NCBI GenBank assembly: GCA_003116975.1
Contig: BGKB01000024.1
Coordinates: 372,001-436,000 of the forward strand
Reading direction: 5' to 3'
DNA from: Aurantiochytrium sp. KH105
Lineage: Eukaryota > Sar > Bigyra > Thraustochytrida > Thraustochytriidae
Length of the DNA: 64,000 bases
Position 1 is the first letter of the stretch, and each line of letters starts with the position of its first letter. Under the pieces are notes generated by a model. It made no database searches, was not told the origin of the DNA, and saw only the letters and a list, made by a program, of their open reading frames with translations. The position numbers were made by a program, and so were the translations under genes. Shown one piece after another: positions 1-8,635 of the stretch.

Positions 1-1103
1 TCGGTGCCCTCCTCCTCCTCCTCGGGGTCCCAGAACGGGTTGGGCGCAGGAAAGGTCTTCTTCTTGCCCTCCTTGTCCACAGCCTGCTGAGAAAAGCTTT
101 GGTTAATAGCCGAGGCCTCAATGGAAAGCTTTTCCGGCTGATCGTAGGCAGCAATCGTAAGCTTCTCGTTCTCCTGCGGCTGGCGCTGGGCCATGGTCTC
201 GTTGACCGTGAGCATCTCGAGACCCGAGTCCTCGCGCTTATCGAGGAACATGAGGCCGTTCTCCATGCGCGTAAAGTACACGTCCCAGGGCTTGACCGAG
301 CGCGGCGCAGCCATGAGGTGCGCGAGGAGCTCGTCCGTGGCAAAGAGGACGCGCTCTCCCGAGCCCTTGCGAGCGTATTCCTGTGCGTACTCCTGCATGA
401 CAGGATCGTCGATGGTGGTGGTAGCGTTGAACTGCACGTTGTTGAATCGCTTGACCTTTTGTGGCAAGCGCGTGCTCACGCGGTCGAGCTTGTCGTCGAA
501 GCGGTACAAGTGGCCGCAGGTCTTGAGCTCCTCGGCCTTGGGGGGCGCCATCTGCAGCTTGGTCAGGGCCGGGAGCTCGAACTGCTCGAGCATCTTCCAA
601 TCGGGGCCAACCTTGACGGAGGGCTCCACCGTCGGCAGGTTGCGCTGGTTCCAGCGCTGGCGAGGGCGGCCTCCGCGTCCACGCCACTGCTTGCCGCGGC
701 GAGCGTGCTGGACAAGATATTTGGCCTTCTTGCCCTGGAGCAGCTTTTCGGGCTCCTGCTCGTTGCGCTTGGCGTGCCACCGGCGGTTCGACTGCCAGCG
801 TCCGCGGAAAGAGCGTCCGCGCATCGAGCGGATCGTCTTGGCCTTCTTGTCCGGATCCTCCACCATCTTAAAGGTCTCCCCGTTGGCCTCGGCCTGGGCG
901 GCGGCCTCGCGCTCGGCGGCCTCGCGCTCGCGGTCGCGGAACCTGCCGCGCCCGAACTTGGACGCCGAGAAGTCCGCCGCGCGCCCGAGCTTGTCATTCT
1001 TGCCGAACGTCGCGAACGGCAGCCGCACGAACTTCTCCGGCAGCGTCGTCGGGCCCCAGCCCTCGATGTTCACGTGCACCTCCGGCAGGTAGAAGGACGC
1101 CAT
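1..1103 (-). CDS. EIF3D: Translation initiation factor eIF3 subunit D (3' end off window)
   Basis: The minus strand is open from an ATG at 1103 to the window edge, giving about 367 residues. The protein starts MASFYLPEVHVNIEGWGP, has an early basic Arg/Gly-rich stretch (RGRGGRPRQRW) and carries eIF3d landmarks such as YRFDDKLDRVSTRLPQK, KPWDVYFTRMENGLMFLDKR and NPFWDPEEEEEGT. eIF3d is the cap-binding, mRNA-channel subunit of the eIF3 complex in the cytosol. Human eIF3d is about 550 residues, so roughly the last third lies outside the window. The start fits the family because sequence similarity begins within a few residues. It is divergent from the ankyrin gene at 2471. The family call is from sequence recognition. 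Confidence 0.93.
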   Translation of the reverse strand, partial: MASFYLPEVHVNIEGWGPTTLPEKFVRLPFATFGKNDKLGRAADFSASKFGRGRFRDREREAAEREAAAQAEANGETFKMVEDPDKKAKTIRSMRGRSFRGRWQSNRRWHAKRNEQEPEKLLQGKKAKYLVQHARRGKQWRGRGGRPRQRWNQRNLPTVEPSVKVGPDWKMLEQFELPALTKLQMAPPKAEELKTCGHLYRFDDKLDRVSTRLPQKVKRFNNVQFNATTTIDDPVMQEYAQEYARKGSGERVLFATDELLAHLMAAPRSVKPWDVYFTRMENGLMFLDKREDSGLEMLTVNETMAQRQPQENEKLTIAAYDQPEKLSIEASAINQSFSQQAVDKEGKKKTFPAPNPFWDPEEEEEGT

Positions 1104-1340
1104 CGTCCCGGGATCGATCGATCGACCGACCGACCGCCTCCGCCTGCGGACCTACGCGCCTCTGCGCTCCTGCGCTCCCTCGCGCGCTGCGCCCCGCGCG
1201 ACCCTGCGTCTGCGCCTGCGACTCCGCCTTCTGCTCCTCCTCCCCGCCCTTCTCCTTCTGCTGCGGCTGCGCGTCCTGCTGCTGCTGCTGCTGCTCCACT
1301 CGCGACCGTCCATTGGCGCCAGTTAGGTTTGGTTGGGGTC

Positions 1341-1350
1341 GGTTAGGGTT
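1341..1350 (-). promoter_or_regulatory. Telo-box-like site upstream of eIF3d
   Basis: The minus strand reads AACCCTAACC, 238 bp upstream of the eIF3d ATG. In plants the telo-box (AAACCCTAA core) lies in promoters of ribosomal-protein and translation-factor genes. That it works the same way here is inference from one occurrence. Confidence 0.3.
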
Positions 1351-1386
1351 GCGTTTGGGGGCCTCCGGGCACCGGATCGATCCTTT

Positions 1387-1424
1387 CGTCTCGACTCGAC
1401 TCGTCTCGACTCGACTCGACTCGG
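1387..1424. repeat. CTCGA/CTCGT pentanucleotide tract
   Basis: About seven imperfect copies of a five-base unit (TCGAC and TCGTC variants). It is related in unit and length to the tracts at 24046-24203 and 52307-52356. Confidence 0.8.
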
Positions 1425-2470
1425 CGCGGGACGCGGACTCGCTGCACTCGCATCCCCGTCGGTCGGTCAACACGGGTCAGCCAGCCGGCCAGACGACGAG
1501 AGAGGCAAGAGCGAAGGAGACTGACTGTGACGTTCGTTGATAAGAACACAAACGAAGCAGACGAGCAGCTGGATGGTCAAGCTTGTACGTAGAAAAAAAA
1601 GAAAAGAAAAAAAAGGGAGGACAAGGACATGGCGAGCGAGCCCTGCGTGCCTTGTGACTGAGGTGGACGCGCCGACGCCGAAAGCTTTCCCCCATGTATC
1701 CGCCAGCTTCGGATGCCCTCCCGACGATCGATTGCTGGACGGCGAGCAAGGCAAGCGCGCGCGAGCTGTCTCCGCAATCGCATCATGAGTGAGGCAGGCC
1801 CATCTATCGCCAGGAGCGACGGTTAGGCCATTCTTCGGCGCGGCTGCGCGCCGAATTCCGTTTCCGTTGAGCGTTGACGCGGGAGCAGGTCCCGGACTTC
1901 TGGGACGCGTGCAACCAAGTTGCCATTGCGGCAGGGCCAGAGCCGAGGCGAGGCGAGCGAGGCAAGAGGCGAGGCAAGACAAGCGAGGCAGGACAAGCGA
2001 GGCGAGGAAAGGACAAAGAGAAATTGGGGCCGCATCGACGCGGGCGGGAGGACAGTCCTCGCGGGGCGCCGCCCCGACAGCAGCGTCGCGCGGTGCGAAG
2101 CTGGCGCAGCTCTGCAGCAGAGGCAGCCGAGGACAGCACGAAGACGCGGTACAGCCAGGCCTTCGCGGGCACGGACGGTCGAGGCCCAAACGCTGGAGCT
2201 TCTAACCGGAAAAAAGGAGCGCAGGAACGGAGAGGCCGAGCTGCCACGGCTCGGACCTACCAACCAACGCCTTGCCTTGAAACTTGTACGTGCGTGCAAA
2301 CATACGTACATTCGCACGTTCGTTCGTTCGTTCATTCATTTACTCGTTCGTTCCCGGAGTCCATTACCACCACGACCACAACGTTACCATCGAACTGGAA
2401 CAACACCTTGGTCAACACATCACATCACATCACATCACAACACAACACAATACAAAACAAAACGGACATC

Positions 2471-5400
2471 ATGATTTCCGATTCCTCGACGAACTTCGCC
2501 TCACATCCGGCAGGAATGTCGCCTTCTTGTGTAACAAGCCAAAACCATCTTCAAGAGGAAGACGCAGACCAGAATCGGAGCGTAGAGCAGTTTATGACAG
2601 CCATGCGCGCCGCTGTACGTTGCGGAGACGTCGAGGGCGCAGCTCAAATTCTCTCAGAGGCTACAAGTGCCCTCTGCGGGCCAGAAACCGATGACGGCGG
2701 TCTCAGCGGAAAACTTTCCGCGCTCGACAAGGACGGCGTGACCCTTCTGCATGTCGCGGCCGAGCGTGGCGACCTCGAGATGCTCAAACTTCTCCACGTT
2801 AAAGGCCAGGCCCCTGTCAGCGCAAAGGATGCTCGCGGCGGCGAGCCCGTCCTTGAAGCTGCTGCTGCTGGCCGCCTCGAATGCATCAAGTGGCTCGTTG
2901 ATACGCAAGGCGTCGACGTCAACACTGCCGACGATCGCGGCGACACTGTACTACATCTTGCATCAGGCTTTGGCCATATTGAAGTGATGCGCTGGCTTCT
3001 TGATCACGGCGCACAGGTGGACCCACGAACGAAAATTGACGTGACCCCGCTCCTCTATGCAACCGCCAAGGGCCGCATTGAGGCTGTGCGCCTTCTTTTG
3101 CACCACGGCGCCGACGTCAAGGCCCGCGACGCTGAACGTGGGTGGAATGCGGCGCACACCGCAGCAGGGTGCAACCAGGCAGCCATGCTAAAGTTTCTCA
3201 TCAATTCGTATCCCGCGCTGCTTGTCAGCAAGACCGTCGACGGGGTCTCGCTCGCGGAAGTGGCGCGTCGCGAGAAATGTCCCGATACCTTTCTGGCCGT
3301 TATACACTTCAACAAGGAATCCGAAAAAGAGGCCCGTCGTCAACAAGCGGAGGCTGCCCGCAAAAAGCAGGCCCAAGACGAGCGACTCGCCAAGGAGCTG
3401 GCGCAACGCGATTTTGAGCGTCTTGCACGCGACCTGCAATTGCTGCAAAAGGCAGATAAGCGACATCCGGTGACCGGGACTAGCCCAGACGCATCGCAAC
3501 GAAATGCACGCAGTATCACAGGAGCGTCGGAACCCATGAAGGGTCATGGTTCCTCCAAGGCGAAAAACAAAAAGAAGAAGAAGAGGACGCCTGCGAAAAA
3601 CCGAAATGCAAAGAAACAGTCTGACGTCACCTCGAACGAAATGGCGACGCAGTCAGCCTCAGCTGGCAACCAGGAGCTGGAAAAGATTGAAGAGCAAGAA
3701 GAAAGGAATACAGAGACAAAGTCTGCCGAGAGCGACGTGGGGCCAGCAGGGAGCATGGTCTTCATGGAATCTTTGCAAACGATGGGAGTCATTGGCCGAC
3801 CCTCGCACACGGAGCTCGACGATGCGCTCGACGCAGACGAGGCCGCCTTCATTGCAGGCGAGACCTGGCAAGTGAAACTGTCAAAGCGCGACAAAAAGCT
3901 CTTGAAGAAACTCCGGGACCACCGCTCGGTGCGCTCTGGGAGCGAAGACTCCCTCAGTCTTTCAACCTCTGAAAGCGGAAGTGAAGAGAGCAGCCCAAAC
4001 CCAGCGCAAGACTTGGACGCACAGACACACGACACAGACGTCGTCCTCGTCGCGGCGCACGAGCCGCGCAGCGCCCAGAGCCAACGTCACGAGCAGGCTG
4101 ATCAAGTGAAGAAGGCCTTGGCGCAGGATTCATCGCGAGAACCGACAACCATGCCGTTGTCAAAGTTGCAAAACGCGCAGCTTACGCAAACCAGTCAACA
4201 GCACCTGCCGCAGCCACGAACACCACGCAAAGGGCCTGGCGTGCCGCTAAGCCCTGTGAAGCGAAAGAATTCCTGCGAGAGCCGCTGGACCTTGGGCAAT
4301 CCTCTCAAGATCTCCACCGACGATGGAGAGAGCGCTGGGACAGCCATTGCCCTTTCGACAAATTCCGCCATTACTGCGGGGTCTGAAAGCGGCAACTCTG
4401 CGTGTGCTCATGGGGGCGGCCCACCCGTTTCTACTAGTGCGACTGGTGTCGCCTCGTCTCCGACATCTGAAGTCGGCAGCGAAACTTCCGCGCGAGGCAG
4501 TCTCGATGGAAAAAATGTTGAATCCCGGCTTCGCCCGCACGCCCCGCCTTGGTCTCCACGTCGCCGAAAGTGGACCTCGCCCGCGGCCAATGCGGGCCAG
4601 GTCAAGGCAAAACTCCTCGTGGACGATCCTCCAGAGGTGGTGGAGAACGAGTTTCAGCGCATGCTCAAGCGCTTCGTTCACATGGATACGGGCGCGAGAA
4701 GGACAGCAAAGCGCAAGTTTGCCAAAGCGACTGCCGAATACGAAGAAAAGAGGCTTGCTGATGCGGAGCAAATGGAAACCGCTTGGCGTAATTCGATTCG
4801 TAGCAGGCTTGAGAAAGGTATTCCACTCTTGCAATTCCGGACACTCAGCCTCGCTCTCGCCGAGATTGACGCCGCGGAAGAGGCGCGACGCATGGACAAT
4901 GAGATTCAACACACAATTCTAAGCGAGGACCAGGAACTTGCTCTTCTTGTCGAGCGTACAAAGGCTACGCTTGCAAGGAAGGACGAGATCCCCCTCGCCG
5001 CATACGCTCAGGACTGGCGCAGCGGGAAGCTACTTCGAATTCCGCAAGACGCCGTCGTCGACATCAAAGATTTTGCGCTCGGTCTGCGTCACTCTGTCGA
5101 GGCCTGGCGCATGCAAGACAAGGTTCTCCGCGTCTGGATTCGATTTGGGGGCGATGAGCTCGCCCGAGCCGCCAAGGCGCGCGAAATCGGCTTTGACTTT
5201 GACCACGCTCGACCCGGGATGCTTCTTATGAGTTGCTGCGTTGCTTCGTCTTCGACACCTTCCATTGCAAGCGCTTCCGCTGCTCCAAACGAGCCAAAGT
5301 CTGCGCCATTGGTGCTTGTTTCTGCTCCCATGGAAACTGAGTCCACCGGTGTGGCTGTGACAAAGAGTGATGCTGGCGACGAAGCCATTCGTGTCTTGCT

Positions 5401-5752
5401 TATACCCTCGAGATCTGGACGTGCAGATGAGGTGACATTTGCGCTTCCGTCTCAACGTCTTCATACTGGCGAAAATCCGCTGCATGCAGCCGAAGTGTTG
5501 GCGCAAGAGCTCTCGGGAATGGCCTTTTCCCTGACAGCGCACACCGTTGCATCAGGCGATATCTTTGTCGGTACGATTCACCGCGATGCTGAGTCAGAGC
5601 ACGCCTTTGCGGATACTGCCTTGGCAGGGGCGAAGTGGTTTGCGCTTAATGAAGCAAAACAGACGCTCGACAGTGCCGAGGAGGAAGGCATTCTCATGGA
5701 GGCTTTGCACAAATGCGCAGTCAGTGCCTTCAAGTCCGAACAATCCACTTAA
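2471..5752 (+). CDS. Ankyrin-repeat protein with C-terminal degenerate Nudix-like domain
   Basis: The ATG at 2471 follows an A/C-rich leader. The frame stays open upstream but holds no convincing protein, so 1093 residues are predicted. Five ankyrin repeats cover about residues 88-255 (DGVTLLHVAAERGDLEMLK, RGDTVLHLASGFGHIEVMR and so on). A charged coiled coil spans about 280-330, and a Lys-rich stretch near 360-380 could be a nuclear or nucleolar signal. A long Ser/Glu-rich disordered region follows, then a helical, charged segment at about 700-900. Residues about 973-1070 look like a Nudix fold: strand VRVLLIPSR, then LPSQRLHTGENPLHAAEVLA in the Nudix-box position, and AKWFALNEA near the end. 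The REXXEE catalytic core is mostly lost. Ankyrin repeats mediate protein contacts. The partner is unknown. Convergent with the YHYH gene. Confidence 0.8.
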   Translation: MISDSSTNFASHPAGMSPSCVTSQNHLQEEDADQNRSVEQFMTAMRAAVRCGDVEGAAQILSEATSALCGPETDDGGLSGKLSALDKDGVTLLHVAAERGDLEMLKLLHVKGQAPVSAKDARGGEPVLEAAAAGRLECIKWLVDTQGVDVNTADDRGDTVLHLASGFGHIEVMRWLLDHGAQVDPRTKIDVTPLLYATAKGRIEAVRLLLHHGADVKARDAERGWNAAHTAAGCNQAAMLKFLINSYPALLVSKTVDGVSLAEVARREKCPDTFLAVIHFNKESEKEARRQQAEAARKKQAQDERLAKELAQRDFERLARDLQLLQKADKRHPVTGTSPDASQRNARSITGASEPMKGHGSSKAKNKKKKKRTPAKNRNAKKQSDVTSNEMATQSASAGNQELEKIEEQEERNTETKSAESDVGPAGSMVFMESLQTMGVIGRPSHTELDDALDADEAAFIAGETWQVKLSKRDKKLLKKLRDHRSVRSGSEDSLSLSTSESGSEESSPNPAQDLDAQTHDTDVVLVAAHEPRSAQSQRHEQADQVKKALAQDSSREPTTMPLSKLQNAQLTQTSQQHLPQPRTPRKGPGVPLSPVKRKNSCESRWTLGNPLKISTDDGESAGTAIALSTNSAITAGSESGNSACAHGGGPPVSTSATGVASSPTSEVGSETSARGSLDGKNVESRLRPHAPPWSPRRRKWTSPAANAGQVKAKLLVDDPPEVVENEFQRMLKRFVHMDTGARRTAKRKFAKATAEYEEKRLADAEQMETAWRNSIRSRLEKGIPLLQFRTLSLALAEIDAAEEARRMDNEIQHTILSEDQELALLVERTKATLARKDEIPLAAYAQDWRSGKLLRIPQDAVVDIKDFALGLRHSVEAWRMQDKVLRVWIRFGGDELARAAKAREIGFDFDHARPGMLLMSCCVASSSTPSIASASAAPNEPKSAPLVLVSAPMETESTGVAVTKSDAGDEAIRVLLIPSRSGRADEVTFALPSQRLHTGENPLHAAEVLAQELSGMAFSLTAHTVASGDIFVGTIHRDAESEHAFADTALAGAKWFALNEAKQTLDSAEEEGILMEALHKCAVSAFKSEQST

Positions 5753-5843
5753 ATTTCTCACAATTGCAAGGAATACCTATGCATAGAAATTCTGAAGCTC
5801 TTCGTGCCAACAGCAAATTTATAAATCCAATCAAAGGAAAAAA

Positions 5844-5868
5844 TCTTCTTCTTCTTCTTCTTCTTCTT
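5844..5868. repeat. CTT trinucleotide tract
   Basis: About eight CTT units in the 166-bp convergent gap between the ankyrin gene and the YHYH-domain gene, so in 3' UTR sequence. Confidence 0.8.
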
Positions 5869-5918
5869 TACGTTTTGTTGTTGTCATTCAACAATCGCAC
5901 TGTTTCGTTTTTGTCCCA

Positions 5919-7334
5919 TCAGCGAAGCGACATCAGCGTGACGAGGACGGCAATGGCCATCATTTGCGGCAGGGATCGCGTGGCATCACTGGGGCTCATC
6001 GTTTCTGCAGACTCGAAGCCATCATCATCATCATCAGATGCGGAGGTTTCCCGTGACGCGGAAGGCTTGGATGACCGCGATGGCCTCATCGTTGGACGAG
6101 ATGTACGCGTGGAAGATGAAGACGTACTTGAAGACGAGCCGGAGCTCGCGGTTGAGCTTGTTTGGCAGGACGAAACAAGTCCATTCGCATGGAGCTTGCC
6201 TTTAAAGGTGGGCCCAAGGTTGTACGGGAAGCTGCTTGTCATATGATAAACATATCCCAGCTCGTCGTCCATTCTGCCATTGTGTTCGTCGAGATATTCG
6301 TCTCCTTGCGCAGTGCAGGCCGCGTCATAGTAAAAGTCCTCGAGGTAGATGCCAGACTCACCAGAGATAGTATTACCCGACTGAGTCGTGACATTGTCCT
6401 GTACATTTGGTCCCACCAGCGATGTTGAGACCGTCCCTTGCGAAAGATCGAAAATGTCCACCAGAAGACACGAGCGTTCGCCTTCCGTTCCACAGCCGCC
6501 GAGAGAATCGTTAAAGTAGTTGCGCGCCTTCCAGCAGGACTGCGCCTCCACGCCATCCGCAATGTACGGCCCAAGAATAGGAAATCCGTCAGCAGCAAAC
6601 CCCCAGACCGAAGACTTTGCATCCGAGTTGTTCTCACCCTTTAGTGCCGGCATCATGTTGGTGGTGGCATGAATATGATATTGACCGGATGTTTGCGCGT
6701 GTCCGCCGTTGATGTCAACATCGTAAATCTCGAACTTGGGGGCAAGGCTGTTCCATGTTCCCTCGCTGTTGTAGCTTGTGCCGTCAAGAAGGCCGTACAC
6801 AGCAACGCCATTGGAGAAAAGCCCGATGTTGCCAAGCGGCTGGTAGCAAACGCTCTCCGTAAATGTCGGTTGCATGGGAATGTAGGCAGTCAGGTTCTGG
6901 TCCGACGGGCAGCTTGGTCCAGTCGGCCAGTACCCGCTCGAGCCCGCGGCGCATCCTTGCTTGCCCGTGTACCCGACGTCTCCTCCCCATTCGACAAGAT
7001 CGCCAACAGAAACGCTGGGGACACCGTTTTCGAAATCGGAGCTTGCCTTGGGTCGCGACTCTAGAAACTCGAAAATCTCGTTCGAGATGACAGTGGTGAA
7101 CTTGGGAATACCCGACGCCACAATGCGCAGGTAATCCCCATCAACTTCGACAGCTTGAACGTCGGTGAGAACGTTGTCCAGAAAAGGCGCCGTCGAAAAT
7201 TCGTCGCCCGTGTTCATGATCCATGTCGTGCAATACACGGAAGTCTCATTGTCGCAGGCTGTTGTCGCTGCTGTCGTCCTTTGCACCGACGCGAGGACCA
7301 GCATGGCAAAGCACGCGGCCTTGACGCTCGACAT
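5919..7334 (-). CDS. Secreted YHYH-domain protein, probably GPI-anchored
   Basis: The start is the ATG at 7334, because it opens a clear signal peptide (MSSVKAACFAMLVLASVQ, cleavage near residue 22). The upstream in-frame codons have no ATG. The 471-residue protein carries YHYH-family landmarks: SGQYHIHATTNMMPALKG, WGFAADGFPILGPYI, and near the end ELGYVYHMTSSFPYNLGP. The tail is a Ser/Thr-rich stalk (about 390-450), an acidic DDDDD run, and a short hydrophobic C-terminus, the pattern of a GPI-anchor signal. The YHYH family (Pfam PF14240) is secreted and often metal-associated in bacteria. No reaction is firmly assigned. The first motif here is YHIH rather than YHYH. Cell-surface location is inferred. 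Confidence 0.85.
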   Translation of the reverse strand: MSSVKAACFAMLVLASVQRTTAATTACDNETSVYCTTWIMNTGDEFSTAPFLDNVLTDVQAVEVDGDYLRIVASGIPKFTTVISNEIFEFLESRPKASSDFENGVPSVSVGDLVEWGGDVGYTGKQGCAAGSSGYWPTGPSCPSDQNLTAYIPMQPTFTESVCYQPLGNIGLFSNGVAVYGLLDGTSYNSEGTWNSLAPKFEIYDVDINGGHAQTSGQYHIHATTNMMPALKGENNSDAKSSVWGFAADGFPILGPYIADGVEAQSCWKARNYFNDSLGGCGTEGERSCLLVDIFDLSQGTVSTSLVGPNVQDNVTTQSGNTISGESGIYLEDFYYDAACTAQGDEYLDEHNGRMDDELGYVYHMTSSFPYNLGPTFKGKLHANGLVSSCQTSSTASSGSSSSTSSSSTRTSRPTMRPSRSSKPSASRETSASDDDDDGFESAETMSPSDATRSLPQMMAIAVLVTLMSLR

Positions 7335-7860
7335 TCTTTTCAATTGGTATAGGCTGAGGTGAAAAGAAGGGAATGAAGTGGTGGAAAAATGAAGGAAAGA
7401 AGAGGAAGTCAATCAAACGACTTTTCTTTCGTGCTTGGAACTTTGGTTGTCTCTTTCGGGGTTCTCGCTCTTGTGCTTGCTTTTTCCTCTTCTTCTTGTT
7501 ATTTTTCTTGCTTGAGGCTTTTGGCTGTCACGGTTGCGGGTTTGCTTGCTCCGACGGATTTGTCAATTTGCTTTCTTTGTGCTTCATGTATACTTTTGTA
7601 GCTTGCTTCATGTGATCGATCGATGTGCTTGCTAAAAGCATGGCGAGCTCAGCCATTTTCTTCAACCTAAAAGCAAACCTAGCGCCCACACGAAGCGCCG
7701 CCGAACGCGTGCCTCCCACCCTCGCCGTGCATGGTCCCCGCGGCGCGCACGCACCGCACCATGCCCGACTCGAATACGCGTCGAACTTGTGCCTCCTACC
7801 CGCCGCCGCTCCGGACTCCAAGTCCCCAAAGCGCCGAACGCGACAGAGAGCCGCGCCCCA
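7335..7860. other. Upstream region of the YHYH gene, left flank of the MULE
   Basis: Pyrimidine-rich sequence (about 7420-7620), then GC-rich sequence up to the transposon edge. Frames present are low-complexity or shadow frames, and no gene is supported. The last ten bases (7851-7860) match the ten bases just outside the other end of the transposon. Confidence 0.6.
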
Positions 7861-7996
7861 CGCGCCGGGTAAGTTAGCCAACCAACGGAATTAATTCTGG
7901 TATTTTTAGGTATCTACAAACCACCCGGGTGGATTACCACGCACAAGATAAATGACACGGTAGATGTGGTGGGTGGGGGGCTATAGTGTGGGATCT

Positions 7997-8635
7997 TCAT
8001 TCGAAATTGAATGAGGCACGATACTTGGTGTGGGCGTAGATGTGGTATGGGATTTTGTATGCATGCGGGGAGGTGTGGAGCACGGGCGGCTGAAAATCAC
8101 CAAGTATTTTGGCCCCTTGGTGCACCCTTGGAGAGCCTGAATCAGGACGCCAGGGCTGGCTCCCGTTGGCCGGAGGGGCTTGAGAGGAATGCGGAGCGCT
8201 TGGGTAGACTTTTCTGAACCACACATTTGCGTAAGCGTCGCGTTCTGCATCGTAAATTGACTTGAAATGGTCGTGGTCGCGTATGACAGTCTCATTAATT
8301 TTGAACAAGGTCATACCATGAGGAACCCGAGCAAAGATGCATCTTCGATACTGGTGACGTTGGATCTTCGTCTCGTCTAGTTGGAGATTGCCCTTAATGC
8401 ACGCATTTAGATCCGGCATGTGCTCCTGGTAAGGCCCATTGAGTATGTAGCGCTCTCCACGTGGGAGCTGAGAGCGCTCCTGTTCCTCGATTCCCGCGAG
8501 AGTCTCATCCGCTAGGCCGCGTTGAGACGACATGGAAATACTGAAAGGTAGGCCGCGGCGATGGCGATCTCTGTGCTCCCAGGCAGAGGCAACGAGACGC
8601 TCCCGCATAGTTTGATCGCGGATGAGAGGCTTCAA
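7997..8635 (-). CDS. Second reading frame inside the MULE, unknown
   Basis: A 212-codon frame starts with an ATG at 8635 that overlaps the stop of the main transposase block by four bases. It begins MKPLIRDQTMRERLVASAWE and contains HQYRRCIFARVPHGMTLF and YDAERDAYANVWFRKVYPSA. I recognise no family. It may be a frame-shifted C-terminal continuation of the transposase or a second element gene. Protein-like residue use up to about 8200 favours former coding function; the last 50 residues look random. Confidence 0.4.
   Translation of the reverse strand: MKPLIRDQTMRERLVASAWEHRDRHRRGLPFSISMSSQRGLADETLAGIEEQERSQLPRGERYILNGPYQEHMPDLNACIKGNLQLDETKIQRHQYRRCIFARVPHGMTLFKINETVIRDHDHFKSIYDAERDAYANVWFRKVYPSAPHSSQAPPANGSQPWRPDSGSPRVHQGAKILGDFQPPVLHTSPHAYKIPYHIYAHTKYRASFNFE

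Larger units (their letters stand above)
1104..2470. other. Divergent intergenic region, eIF3d / ankyrin gene
   Basis: About 1.37 kb separate the two start codons. It holds a CTCGA/CTCGT pentamer tract at 1387-1424, a telo-box-like site at 1341-1350, a GTTC-type tetramer tract at about 2316-2357 and an A/C-rich CACAT-type tract at about 2413-2466 directly upstream of the ankyrin ATG, probably its 5' UTR. Reading frames run through it on both strands, but their composition is repetitive and I see no convincing gene. Confidence 0.6.

Noticed and set aside
99-1346. Long plus-strand frame opposite eIF3d
   Set aside because: Shadow of the eIF3d coding strand: Leu/Arg/Ala-rich with no domain.
1341-1350. 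Interstitial telomere array
   Set aside because: Only one TTAGGG-type unit with degenerate neighbours, not an array.
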